A stretch of DNA of 35,542 nt. Source: CAYJAY01 sp964370715. Its GTDB lineage: Bacteria > Bacillota > Clostridia > Oscillospirales > Ruminococcaceae. Position numbers and translations under genes: made by a program. Shown piece by piece: positions 7,632 to 13,765 of the stretch (its first letter is position 1; each line of letters starts with the position of its first letter). The notes beneath the pieces were generated by a model. It had not been told where the DNA came from. It saw only the letters and a list, made by a program, of their open reading frames with translations, and did not search any database. The stretch spans positions 1 to 35,542 of the forward strand of contig CAYJKJ010000022.1 in assembly GCA_964370715.1 (NCBI GenBank). Direction: 5' to 3'.

Positions 7632-8902
7632 ACGCCTTTAATCTTCTGCAAAATTTCTTTCGCTGTGAACCTCAAGTATCGATAGGCGGGGAATATCTTT
7701 TTATAAGCAAGATACGCCGGTTTGTTTATCGGTAGGTCGTATTCTCCGATAAACTCGACATAGCGCCCGCCATATTGTTTTTTGAATTCGTGGAGCGATT
7801 TTAGTTTGTGGTTTTCGGGATCGCCAATCGTTCCGAATTGGTCGAGCCAAACGCTGTTGTTTTGTTTGCAAAAAAGCATCTTTTTAAGATAGACACGTTT
7901 GTTGATAAACGTTTCGGTGAAAGCGTTGTCGCTTCCGGCATGAACCGCCCAGCTATGTTTACCATAGCACACTATTATATGCGCTGATGTTATATAGCTT
8001 TCGGGGAATTTTGAAGCTTTGGTTTCATATGCTACAAGCTCTTTTTCAAGCCTTGCTTTTGTTGCGACAGCCTCGTTAATCAAGTTTGGTTTAACTAGCG
8101 TTTCAAGGCGTTTTTCGTTTTGCAAAAGCTTTTGTTCAAGCGAAAGTTTAATCTCTTTTGGATAGACTTTTCCAACAAAAATTTTTGCCATATCGTGGGC
8201 GGCGAGGGTGTCATAAAAATGTTGATAATAACTTTTTGAATAGCTGAAAAAATTATCTCGCTCTCCCGTAGCTTTTATTAAACGATAAAAGTCTTCGATG
8301 TTTTCGCTGTTTCCGATAGAAACGTCGGAAGGATAGGTTTCCCCTTTTCGAACTGCCTTGGTTATCTGGTTGTCAACTCGTTTCATAACGAAATCCTGTT
8401 CGGGGGTAAGATCGATTCGAAAACTAAACCTCGGAAGATTTTTCTCAAACCCCAGGTTATAACCACCATGAACAAAACCATATGACAAAAGGGTTTGGTG
8501 CAATGGGTTTTGTTTGCTTTGGTCAATCGGCTTTCCGTCTTTTGATATGTCCCATCTTTCGATATCGGGATCTATCGTTATCGACATAACTTTTTTAAGC
8601 TTTGCAAATGCCGCTACTTTTTTGATAAATTCATCTAGCAGTTGATTGTCGTTGAAATCTATTACAAAACCCCTAGGGCAATAGAAGTATCCCGGGAAAA
8701 GCGAAGGTTTATTATATAAAAGAAGAGCCGCCGCTTTGATGTTTCCGTCGTCGTCTTTAAGCGAGGTATAGTATGCGGTTTGACCTTTTGCTTTTTCGCA
8801 AAGTTCGCCATAACCAACGCTTTGCATAAAATGCGATTTTGTCGGATGGTTTTTAACAAACAGATCAAACTGCTCTTTATCGGTTGTGTAGTCGAAGATC
8901 AT
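7628..8902 (-). CDS. FemAB-family peptidoglycan aminoacyltransferase
   Basis: A 424-residue FemX/FemA/MurM-type enzyme, which uses aminoacyl-tRNA to add residues to the stem peptide of lipid II on the inner face of the membrane. Two GNAT-like halves are visible (about 1-235 and 300-424), separated by the charged coiled-coil arm typical of Fem proteins (about 250-295, KLSLEQKLLQNEKRLETL). Family motifs include HFMQSVGYGELCEKAKG near the N-terminus and YVEFIGEYDLPINKPAYLAYKKIFP near the end. ATG 8902 has GGAG upstream; a TTG at 8920 would overlap that site. Its stop codon lies inside a palindromic repeat. The amino acid added cannot be told from the sequence. Confidence 0.92.
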   Translation of the reverse strand: MIFDYTTDKEQFDLFVKNHPTKSHFMQSVGYGELCEKAKGQTAYYTSLKDDDGNIKAAALLLYNKPSLFPGYFYCPRGFVIDFNDNQLLDEFIKKVAAFAKLKKVMSITIDPDIERWDISKDGKPIDQSKQNPLHQTLLSYGFVHGGYNLGFEKNLPRFSFRIDLTPEQDFVMKRVDNQITKAVRKGETYPSDVSIGNSENIEDFYRLIKATGERDNFFSYSKSYYQHFYDTLAAHDMAKIFVGKVYPKEIKLSLEQKLLQNEKRLETLVKPNLINEAVATKARLEKELVAYETKASKFPESYITSAHIIVCYGKHSWAVHAGSDNAFTETFINKRVYLKKMLFCKQNNSVWLDQFGTIGDPENHKLKSLHEFKKQYGGRYVEFIGEYDLPINKPAYLAYKKIFPAYRYLRFTAKEILQKIKGV

Positions 8903-8988
8903 CGTGTTGTTTTTCTCCAAAATCTATTTTTATTAATATGAGTATGATAACTGTTTTGGCTAGCAAAGTTTTTTCGTAACCTTACATT

Positions 8989-9018
8989 ATTATAACCCGT
9001 TTGACAGAAAGCTTACAA
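8989..9018 (-). promoter_or_regulatory. Promoter for the FemAB gene
   Basis: On the minus strand TTGTAA (9018-9013) and TATAAT (8994-8989) are separated by 18 bases. The transcript would start near 8982, about 80 bases before the chosen start codon. Confidence 0.6.
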
Positions 9019-9132
9019 AAAAATATTATAGCATTACACCATGTATAATAATATTGTATTTTTAAAAAATAATCAACAGTTTTTATAACAGCTTGTCCGA
9101 TAAACCAAATGCATTGTATGCGTTCTCTAACG

Positions 9133-9183
9133 TGTCAAAAAAGGTAACTCTAAAAAATATTGCACAAAATTATAAAAATACCG
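9133..9183 (+). repeat. Terminal repeat, copy A
   Basis: Begins TGTCAAAAAAGG, continues through AAAAAATATTGCACAAAATT and ends in an A-rich stretch directly before a GTAGGG hairpin. It matches copies B (10122-10173) and C (11565-11615), both inverted, with only a few changes. Confidence 0.8.
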
Positions 9184-9209
9184 GTAGGGGGCGATGCCCA
9201 CATCGTCCC
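9184..9209 (+). repeat. GTAGGG-led hairpin, left arm
   Basis: GTAGGG followed by arms GGGGCGATG (9188-9196) and CATCGTCCC (9201-9209), 9 bp with one G-T and a CCCA loop. It directly follows terminal repeat A. Confidence 0.65.
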
Positions 9210-9570
9210 GTTCCAGGGCATTTGTGCTGATTTTCGGGAGGAGAATCCCCTCCTCCTATCTTGTTTTTTGCCACCATCAAACGCAATGAATCTGTTGATG
9301 TCAGGGGGCGTTTTGGACGCTCCCCTAACAACCCCCCACAACCCCCCTTAACGACTTAGGGCGACACACGCCCTAAGAACCCGCTCGCTTTTGCCGCTTG
9401 AGATCTTGGTGACTGGCAAAAGCTAGATTGGTGGATTTTGGGGGAGAGCGTGCTTCGCTTCGGGAATTAATTTGCATGGGTGGTGGGTTTGGCTTGCAGC
9501 AAACGCTGAGGTTTTGCCTTGTGTACACACCGAATATTCGTATTATTTGTTTTCCGCAAAACTTCGATCT

Positions 9571-9661
9571 TTAGAAATACTGCGATTTTTGCACCAACGG
9601 TGCAAAATGGCGAGCGACCGCTCGACAAGCAGTATTTCCAATAGCTTCACCGTAGGTGAAG
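9571..9661 (-). repeat. Structured unit 1 (multi-hairpin, minus strand)
   Basis: Read on the minus strand: a hairpin CTTCACC-TAC-GGTGAAG (9661-9645), then an outer stem TTGGAAATACTGC (9641-9629) with GCAGTATTTCTAA (9583-9571). This stem encloses two hairpins: CGAGCG/CGCTCG, and TTTTGCACC-GTT-GGTGCAAAA (9607-9587). Units 2 and 3 at 11219 and 11342 have the same layout with changed but still pairing bases. No protein is encoded. Confidence 0.7.
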
Positions 9662-9732
9662 ATTCAGACTGTCGAAAAACCTTTATTGCAAATTTAGATT
9701 TCGTCAAAATGCACAAACCCAATAGGCGGAGT

Positions 9733-9757
9733 GTAGGGGAGGGGCTCTGCTCCTCCC
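9733..9757 (+). repeat. GTAGGG-led hairpin in the element centre
   Basis: GTAGGG (9733-9738) with arms GGGAGGGGC (9737-9745) and GCTCCTCCC (9749-9757) around TCT; 9 bp with one G-T pair. Confidence 0.6.
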
Positions 9758-10095
9758 GAAAAAATCATAGAAAACAAGGTCTTTTACAGCTAATCTCCAC
9801 ACCCAAGCTAATTACTTCCCGAAGCGAAGAACATTCCCACCCAAAACCCACCAATCTAGCTTTTGCCTGTCACCAAGATCTCAAGCGGCAAAAGCGGGCG
9901 GGTTCTTAGGGCGTGTGTCGCCCTAAGTCGTTAAGGGGGGGGTGTGGGGGGTTGTTAGGGGGCGTCACTGGGGGTTAGTCGAAAAACCCCCACACGCCCC
10001 CTAACATCAACAGATTCATAGCGTTTGATGGAGGCAAAAAACAAAGCAGGAGGAGGGGCTTCTCCTACCGAAAATCAGCACAAATGCTCTGGAAC

Positions 10096-10121
10096 GGGAC
10101 GATGTGGGCATCGCCCCCTAC
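10096..10121 (-). repeat. GTAGGG-led hairpin, right arm
   Basis: Inverted counterpart of the hairpin at 9184: arms GGGACGATG (10096-10104) and CATCGCCCC (10109-10117), then the complement of GTAGGG. The stem differs from the left copy by one base, which changes a G-T pair into a normal pair depending on the strand read. Confidence 0.65.
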
Positions 10122-10173
10122 CAGTATTTTTATAATTTTGTGCAATATTTTTTAGGGTATACCTTTTTTGACA
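10122..10173 (-). repeat. Terminal repeat, copy B (inverted)
   Basis: The reverse complement begins TGTCAAAAAAGGTATACCCT and continues as in copy A. It closes the right side of the long inverted-repeat element. Confidence 0.8.
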
Positions 10174-10181
10174 CGCTGGAG

Positions 10182-10198
10182 CTTCACCGTAGGTGAAG
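10182..10198. repeat. Solo hairpin CTTCACC-GTA-GGTGAAG
   Basis: A perfect 7-bp stem with a 3-base loop, identical to the 5' hairpin of structured unit 1 (9645-9661) and sharing GCTTCACCGTAGGTGAAGAT with it. It lies just outside the right end of the element and six bases past the end of the M14 peptidase gene on the minus strand. Confidence 0.6.
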
Positions 10199-10203
10199 AT
10201 TAT

Positions 10204-11103
10204 TTATAATATTGTCATTACCGCAAGGGATTTTTTAACCTTTTGGTAGATATCGTTAAAGTCGCCATAGTCGAGCGGATTTTTGCCTTTGCCAAGCTCT
10301 ATCGTGAAGCCGGGTTTTTTGTAGCGATTTATGAACCAATCTTTAAATCCGGCATGAGAAGCGGTTCCTTCGTTTGGGCAAAGTTTATACCCCGTGAGGG
10401 TTGCTAGCGTGTTTGCTATATACTTTGAGCGTTCAGGGGCTTTGTCTTGATAGTTCCAAAATATTTCCTCTCCTTGAGAATGAAACGAATACGCCGTTCT
10501 AAAGGAATGGGCTTCGCAAAGATAGAGAAGGTTTCTTGTTTCCCTTTCGCTAAACGGAAACAACCCTCCGTATTTTGTTGGGGAAGGTCCCGTTATGCCG
10601 AGCTGTTCAACCGCTCTTTTGGCTCTGTAGAATCCCGGCGGAAAGTTATGGTTTATATCAACCCCTTTTGAGTTTGCTTGCCAATATTTAAAGCTTTCGG
10701 GGCTGTGTTGTCGGCGCAGCGCCCTCGTTGTTGTTCCGCCGTTTGTTCTTGCTATTTCATAGCCGTCGGGGTTAACAAGAGGGACGATGACAAGCCCTCT
10801 CGAAGCTATTGTGCTGTGAATATTTATCCCATAAAGTTCGTCGAAATTGTCATACGCTTTGGACAGTTCATAGGCAAACCGCAAAAGACACAACACCGAA
10901 CTCCATTCCGTTCCATGCGTTCCGCCGATAAGCAACACGGGGTCGCTCAGTTTCCCGATATGTAGCGAACCTATCTCGCGCATATCTCGAGAAACCCCGA
11001 GTTTTTTATAGTTGATTCCCTCATATCGTTCCGACAGTTGTTTCAAGAACAATCGAACTTTTTTCTCGCTCATAGATTTGATATCATCAAAAATCCCTTT
11101 CAA
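10204..11103 (-). CDS. M14 family zinc carboxypeptidase
   Basis: A 299-residue metallopeptidase of the carboxypeptidase A superfamily. Zinc ligands His63 and Glu66 are in GGTHGTEWSS, with the distal His in AYSFHSQGEEIFW. The substrate-binding NPDGYE and VDINHNFPPGF motifs and the catalytic Glu269 in GFTIELGKG are all present. It resembles gamma-D-glutamyl-meso-diaminopimelate peptidases that trim murein peptides, which would fit the nearby lysozyme and FemAB genes; the substrate is inference. No signal peptide is evident, so a cytosolic role in recycling murein peptides is possible. Start TTG 11103 has GAGGTG eight bases upstream; the ATG at 11073 is an alternative. The 3' end abuts the palindromic element. 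Confidence 0.88.
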   Translation of the reverse strand: MKGIFDDIKSMSEKKVRLFLKQLSERYEGINYKKLGVSRDMREIGSLHIGKLSDPVLLIGGTHGTEWSSVLCLLRFAYELSKAYDNFDELYGINIHSTIASRGLVIVPLVNPDGYEIARTNGGTTTRALRRQHSPESFKYWQANSKGVDINHNFPPGFYRAKRAVEQLGITGPSPTKYGGLFPFSERETRNLLYLCEAHSFRTAYSFHSQGEEIFWNYQDKAPERSKYIANTLATLTGYKLCPNEGTASHAGFKDWFINRYKKPGFTIELGKGKNPLDYGDFNDIYQKVKKSLAVMTIL

Positions 11104-11203
11104 TTATAAAACACCTCGCACACAATTTTGTAGTATTAAAATTTTATGCGATAACTTTTATTAATATAATGAAAATTTAATCTTTTTTTAGTTGTGGTTG
11201 ATG

Positions 11204-11212
11204 TGATATAAT
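11204..11212 (+). promoter_or_regulatory. Extended -10 promoter in front of the tandem structured units
   Basis: TGATATAAT is a perfect extended -10 element. The -35 position is only T-rich (TTTTTT near 11184-11189). A start seven bases after the -10 would be base 11219, exactly the first base of structured unit 2. Confidence 0.5.
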
Positions 11213-11218
11213 AACATT

Positions 11219-11311
11219 GTCTCCGCCTGTGGCGGAGACGTTGGAAATACTGCTTGTCGAGCGGTCGCTCGCCATTTTGCGCCGATGGCGCAAAAACCGC
11301 AGTATTTCTAA
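11219..11311 (+). repeat. Structured unit 2 (possible non-coding RNA)
   Basis: Hairpin GTCTCCGCC-TGT-GGCGGAGAC (11219-11239), then outer stem TTGGAAATACTGC (11241-11253) with GCAGTATTTCTAA (11299-11311). The outer stem encloses CGAGCG/CGCTCG (11258-11271) and TTTTGCGCC-GAT-GGCGCAAAA (11275-11295). Compared with unit 1, paired positions change on both sides (CACC/GGTG to CGCC/GGCG), so pairing is conserved rather than sequence. It follows a good -10 element and reads toward the acyltransferase gene. Confidence 0.65.
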
Positions 11312-11341
11312 AGATTGAAGCTTTGCGGAAAGACATGAATT

Positions 11342-11434
11342 GTCTTTGCCTATGGCGGAGACGTTGGAAATACTACTTGTCGAGCGGTCGCTCGCCATTT
11401 TGCGCCGGTGGCGCAAAAACCGCAGTATTTCTAA
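11342..11434 (+). repeat. Structured unit 3, tandem to unit 2
   Basis: Same layout: GTCTTTGCC-TAT-GGCGGAGAC (11342-11362), outer stem TTGGAAATACTAC (11364-11376) with GCAGTATTTCTAA (11422-11434), and inner hairpins at 11381-11394 and 11398-11418. Two T-G pairs in the first stem are allowed in plus-strand RNA but would be A-C mismatches on the other strand. One A-C mismatch is present in the outer stem. Thirty bases separate it from unit 2. Confidence 0.65.
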
Positions 11435-11481
11435 AGCATTAAGTTTTGAGTAAATATAAATAATTCGAATACCCTGTGTGG

Positions 11482-11503
11482 GGAATGCACCTGTATGCAT
11501 TCC
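11482..11503. repeat. Hairpin GGAATGCA / TGCATTCC
   Basis: Arms at 11482-11489 and 11496-11503 with a 6-base loop, preceded by GTGTGGG instead of GTAGGG. It is a relative of the hairpin family and has no T tract. Confidence 0.5.
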
Positions 11504-11539
11504 GAAATCTGAAAACGCTGTGGTATACTCAAAGATGGC

Positions 11540-11564
11540 GGAACGCATACAATGCGTTCCCTAC
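11540..11564 (-). repeat. GTAGGG-led hairpin next to terminal repeat C
   Basis: Arms GGAACGCAT (11540-11548) and ATGCGTTCC (11552-11560) pair perfectly, followed by CTAC (GTAGGG on the minus strand). Fifteen bases of it (GCATTGTATGCGTTC) also occur at 9111-9125, just left of the long element. Confidence 0.65.
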
Positions 11565-11615
11565 AAATATTCTTATAATTTTGTGCAATGTTTTTTGGGG
11601 TATTCCTTTTTGACA
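11565..11615 (-). repeat. Terminal repeat, copy C (inverted)
   Basis: The reverse complement begins TGTCAAAAAGGAATACCCCA and continues with AAAACATTGCACAAAATTAT, as in copies A and B. It ends the second, shorter element, whose other arm is not present. It lies 38 bases before the acyltransferase start codon. Confidence 0.75.
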
Positions 11616-11652
11616 CAATGAAAATATAAAAAAACTAAAAGGTGATTTTGTT

Positions 11653-12738
11653 ATGACTGGTTCTACAACGAAAAATTTACAACGCTATGATTGGGTTGAT
11701 GCGGTTAAATGTTTGGCGGCATTTAGCATTGTGGCTTGTCATTGCATAGAATATCTCTATGAAGTTAACGCCGCCGAAGCGCTAACTCTTAGCTCAACCG
11801 ACCAAATATTCAGCGTTATGGGTTTCACGTTTGGTCGAATGGGGGTCATGCTGTTTCTTATGATATCAGGATTTTTGTTGTTCCAAAAAAACATAACCGA
11901 CGACAAAAGCGTTTTGGAGTTTCTTAAGAAAAGCTTTATTCCGATATTAACAAGCTTTGTCGCATGGTCCGCTATCTATTATTTTTTCTTCATTAAATAT
12001 ATCAACATACCGTTTAGCATCTATGAATTTTTTTGGATGGTAACGTTGGGTGCCGAGGTTCCGATGAAAAATATGTGGTTCTCTCCGCTTATTATCGCTA
12101 TATATTTTGCTGTTCCTTTTTGGGCGCTGTTTGTTAAAAAGCTTTCGTTTAAAATTATGTTAATCCCAATTATTGCGGTTGTCATGATAAGCTATGTTTT
12201 TTCGGATTTTAATACATTCCAACAATTAAGGCAAGGAACGTTGATGTTAAAATCGATGCTTAATGTTTCGCTTATAGGCGGAAACTATGGTGTGCTTTTG
12301 TTTTTGGGATATTATATCGGAACGTCGACGATTAAACTTAAACGCATACTGTTTGCGCTGTTTGCCGTAGCGCTATACGCCGGAATAGTTTTGATGACGC
12401 TTTATTTCTACGACATACAGTTTGATTATAGGCTTTGGTATACCTCAACGCCGCTTTTGTTGCTTTGTTTATCTACATTTGTTGCGTTTAAAGATCTTCC
12501 GATAAAGGACGGTATAATAAAAAAATTTATGCGCCTTGTTTCGGGAAACACCCTTGGAATATTTTTTATCCATCTGCCCATTATAATGTTGCTCGATAGG
12601 CTTAATCTTGAACAAACATTAAACCGCCCTAAAACCGCTTTGGTTTATTTTGCGGTGTCGTTTTCCGTTTCGCTGGTGTTGTCGAAACTGCTTTCGAAAA
12701 TTCCGTTCATCAGAAAATATATAATTCTGTCGAAATAA
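11653..12738 (+). CDS. Acyltransferase 3 family integral membrane protein
   Basis: A 361-residue polytopic protein of the OafA/WecH-type acyltransferase family. The N-terminal signature WVDAVKCLAAFSIVACHCIEYLY carries the conserved His in the first membrane segment. About ten hydrophobic segments follow, with the typical GRMGVMLFLMISGFLLF second block, an FSPLIIAIYFAVPF block and a late FFIHLPIIMLL. Family members move acetyl or other acyl groups onto sugars or lipids at the membrane. The substrate is unknown; cell-surface glycan is likely given the MBOAT/SGNH pair downstream. AAAGGTG lies upstream of the ATG. Transcription may begin within or before the structured repeat units directly upstream. 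Confidence 0.88.
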   Translation: MTGSTTKNLQRYDWVDAVKCLAAFSIVACHCIEYLYEVNAAEALTLSSTDQIFSVMGFTFGRMGVMLFLMISGFLLFQKNITDDKSVLEFLKKSFIPILTSFVAWSAIYYFFFIKYINIPFSIYEFFWMVTLGAEVPMKNMWFSPLIIAIYFAVPFWALFVKKLSFKIMLIPIIAVVMISYVFSDFNTFQQLRQGTLMLKSMLNVSLIGGNYGVLLFLGYYIGTSTIKLKRILFALFAVALYAGIVLMTLYFYDIQFDYRLWYTSTPLLLLCLSTFVAFKDLPIKDGIIKKFMRLVSGNTLGIFFIHLPIIMLLDRLNLEQTLNRPKTALVYFAVSFSVSLVLSKLLSKIPFIRKYIILSK

Positions 12739-12742
12739 ACTT

Positions 12743-12772
12743 TTAACAATAAATAGCGTTTTATGTTATAAT
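12743..12772 (+). promoter_or_regulatory. Promoter for rpiB
   Basis: TTAACA (12743-12748) and TATAAT (12767-12772) are spaced by 18 bases, with a TG extended -10 (TGTTATAAT). Confidence 0.65.
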
Positions 12773-12807
12773 GTATTAAATAAAATTATAAAGGAGTTTT
12801 GTTTTTT

Positions 12808-13254
12808 ATGATAGCTTTAGGATCAGACCACGGAGGGTATAGCCTTAAACAAGAGATTATAAAATATCTTGAACAACAAAACATCGAATACACCGATTGT
12901 GGTTGTTATGATGAAAAAAGTTGCGATTATCCCGACATTGCAAGAGTGACCTGCAAAGAAGTTGTTGAACAAAGAGCTCAAAAAGCTATTTTAGTTTGCG
13001 GAACAGGAATTGGGATTTCGATTGCGGCTAACAAAACAAAGGGTATAAGAGCGGCGGTTTGTTCCGATTATTTCAGCGCAAAATACACAAGGCTACATAA
13101 CGATGCAAATGTTCTTTGCCTTGGCGGACGTGTTGTTGGAGCAGGGCTTGCAACGGAACTTGTTGAGGTGTTTTTAAACACCGAGTTCGAAAGCGGCGGT
13201 CGACATAACACGAGAATTGAAAAAATAACCGATATTGAAAACGGCGACAACTAG
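12808..13254 (+). CDS. rpiB: Ribose 5-phosphate isomerase B
   Basis: A 148-residue RpiB/LacAB-family enzyme that interconverts ribulose 5-phosphate and ribose 5-phosphate in the pentose phosphate pathway. It begins IALGSDHGGYSLKQEI, has the active-site Cys64 in LVCGTGIGISIAANK, and has the TRLHNDANVLCLGGR motif; all are diagnostic. ATG 12808 is used because AAAGGAG lies 11 bases upstream; a TTG three codons earlier is too close to that site. A small membrane protein gene follows 24 bases later. Length and motifs are normal. Allose 6-phosphate isomerase activity is possible in this family but no allose genes are nearby. Confidence 0.95.
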   Translation: MIALGSDHGGYSLKQEIIKYLEQQNIEYTDCGCYDEKSCDYPDIARVTCKEVVEQRAQKAILVCGTGIGISIAANKTKGIRAAVCSDYFSAKYTRLHNDANVLCLGGRVVGAGLATELVEVFLNTEFESGGRHNTRIEKITDIENGDN

Positions 13255-13278
13255 GAGACGGGAAGGAATAGCATAACT

Positions 13279-13515
13279 TTGGCAAAGAGATTTTCAAGAA
13301 AAAACAAAAAAGCGGAACTTTATATTCCCAAAATAATAATGGCTTCTTTAGTTGCTATAGCGGCGGTTGTTGCTATTGGCTATCTTTTCATGCTTTTTTC
13401 TTCGGTAGACTTTTTCCCCGAAACGTTGTCGATTGTGTTGATGGTTCTTTGCGGGATTGCGTTTGCCGCTACGGTGTATCTGTTTTTGAGATATATTGAA
13501 TCGCTTAAAGGGTGA
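13279..13515 (+). CDS. Small two-segment membrane protein
   Basis: A 78-residue protein with a very basic N-terminus (MAKRFSRKNKKAELYIPK), two hydrophobic segments (about 19-42 and 50-70) and a short charged tail. I do not recognise a family. The start is TTG at 13279, preceded by GGGAAGGA about 10 bases upstream; the only internal ATG would remove the basic segment. It is probably cotranscribed with rpiB. The positive-inside rule puts the N-terminus in the cytoplasm. Confidence 0.6.
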   Translation: MAKRFSRKNKKAELYIPKIIMASLVAIAAVVAIGYLFMLFSSVDFFPETLSIVLMVLCGIAFAATVYLFLRYIESLKG

Positions 13516-13581
13516 TTTGGGATAAAGGGGCTTTGTTTTTGCTTCCGGTAAACGCTAGGTTTTTTTGCTTTGGCAAATTAG

Positions 13582-13733
13582 CCTCCCTCTATGAGGGAGG
13601 TGGCAGGTGAAGCCTGACGGTGGGAGTTTTTCTCTCATCAAACGCCGTGGATCTGTCGATGTCGGGGGAGTGTGGTTTTTTTTGGAGTAACCCCCGGTGG
13701 CTGAGAGGGCGGACGACCGATCGTCGTCCCTAC
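13582..13733. repeat. Degenerate composite repeat related to the 9131-10175 element
   Basis: Contains a CCTCCCTC-TAT-GAGGGAGG hairpin (13582-13600), then GGCAGGTGAAGCCTGACGG. A segment at about 13638-13698 (ATCAAACGCCGTGGATCTGT and on to TAACCCCC) aligns with the inverted right arm of the long element (about 9966-10030). It ends with hairpin GGACGAC/GTCGTCC (13711-13729) and CCCTAC, i.e. GTAGGG on the minus strand. No terminal repeat is seen. Repeats of the CCTCCCTC...GGGAGG kind are common in gut Clostridia. The rest of the 250-base gap holds nothing coding. Confidence 0.6.
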
Positions 13734-13765
13734 TTAATATAAATATAAAAGGTTAATAAAATATC

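Larger units (their letters stand above)
9131..10175. mobile_element. 1.05-kb non-coding element with very long inverted repeats
   Basis: About 350 bases at 9131-9484 reappear inverted at about 9795-10175 with scattered differences and one extra internal hairpin in the right arm (about 9966-9995). Both ends carry the same terminal sequence starting TGTCAAAAAAGG. The roughly 310-base centre holds one structured unit (9571-9661) and a GTAGGG hairpin (9733-9757). The segment is visibly richer in G and C than the flanking genes and has no credible coding frame, so it looks like a non-autonomous, MITE-like or otherwise foldable element. I cannot identify a target-site duplication: left flank ...TTCTCTAA, right flank CTGGAGC.... 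It separates the FemAB and M14 peptidase genes. Confidence 0.7.

Noticed and set aside
9472..9909. 145-codon open frame inside the palindromic element
   Set aside because: It runs through the structured unit, a GTAGGG hairpin and the right arm, has no ribosome binding site, and its product has no recognisable domain. The palindromic sequence explains the open frame.
11219..11434. CRISPR-like tandem repeats
   Set aside because: Only two tandem units of about 93 bases with a 30-base gap, each with complex internal folding, and no cas gene nearby. This does not fit a CRISPR array.
11177..11548. 123-codon open frame on the minus strand over units 2 and 3
   Set aside because: The translation is a repeat of the two tandem structured units, which are constrained as hairpins. 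No ribosome binding site or homology.
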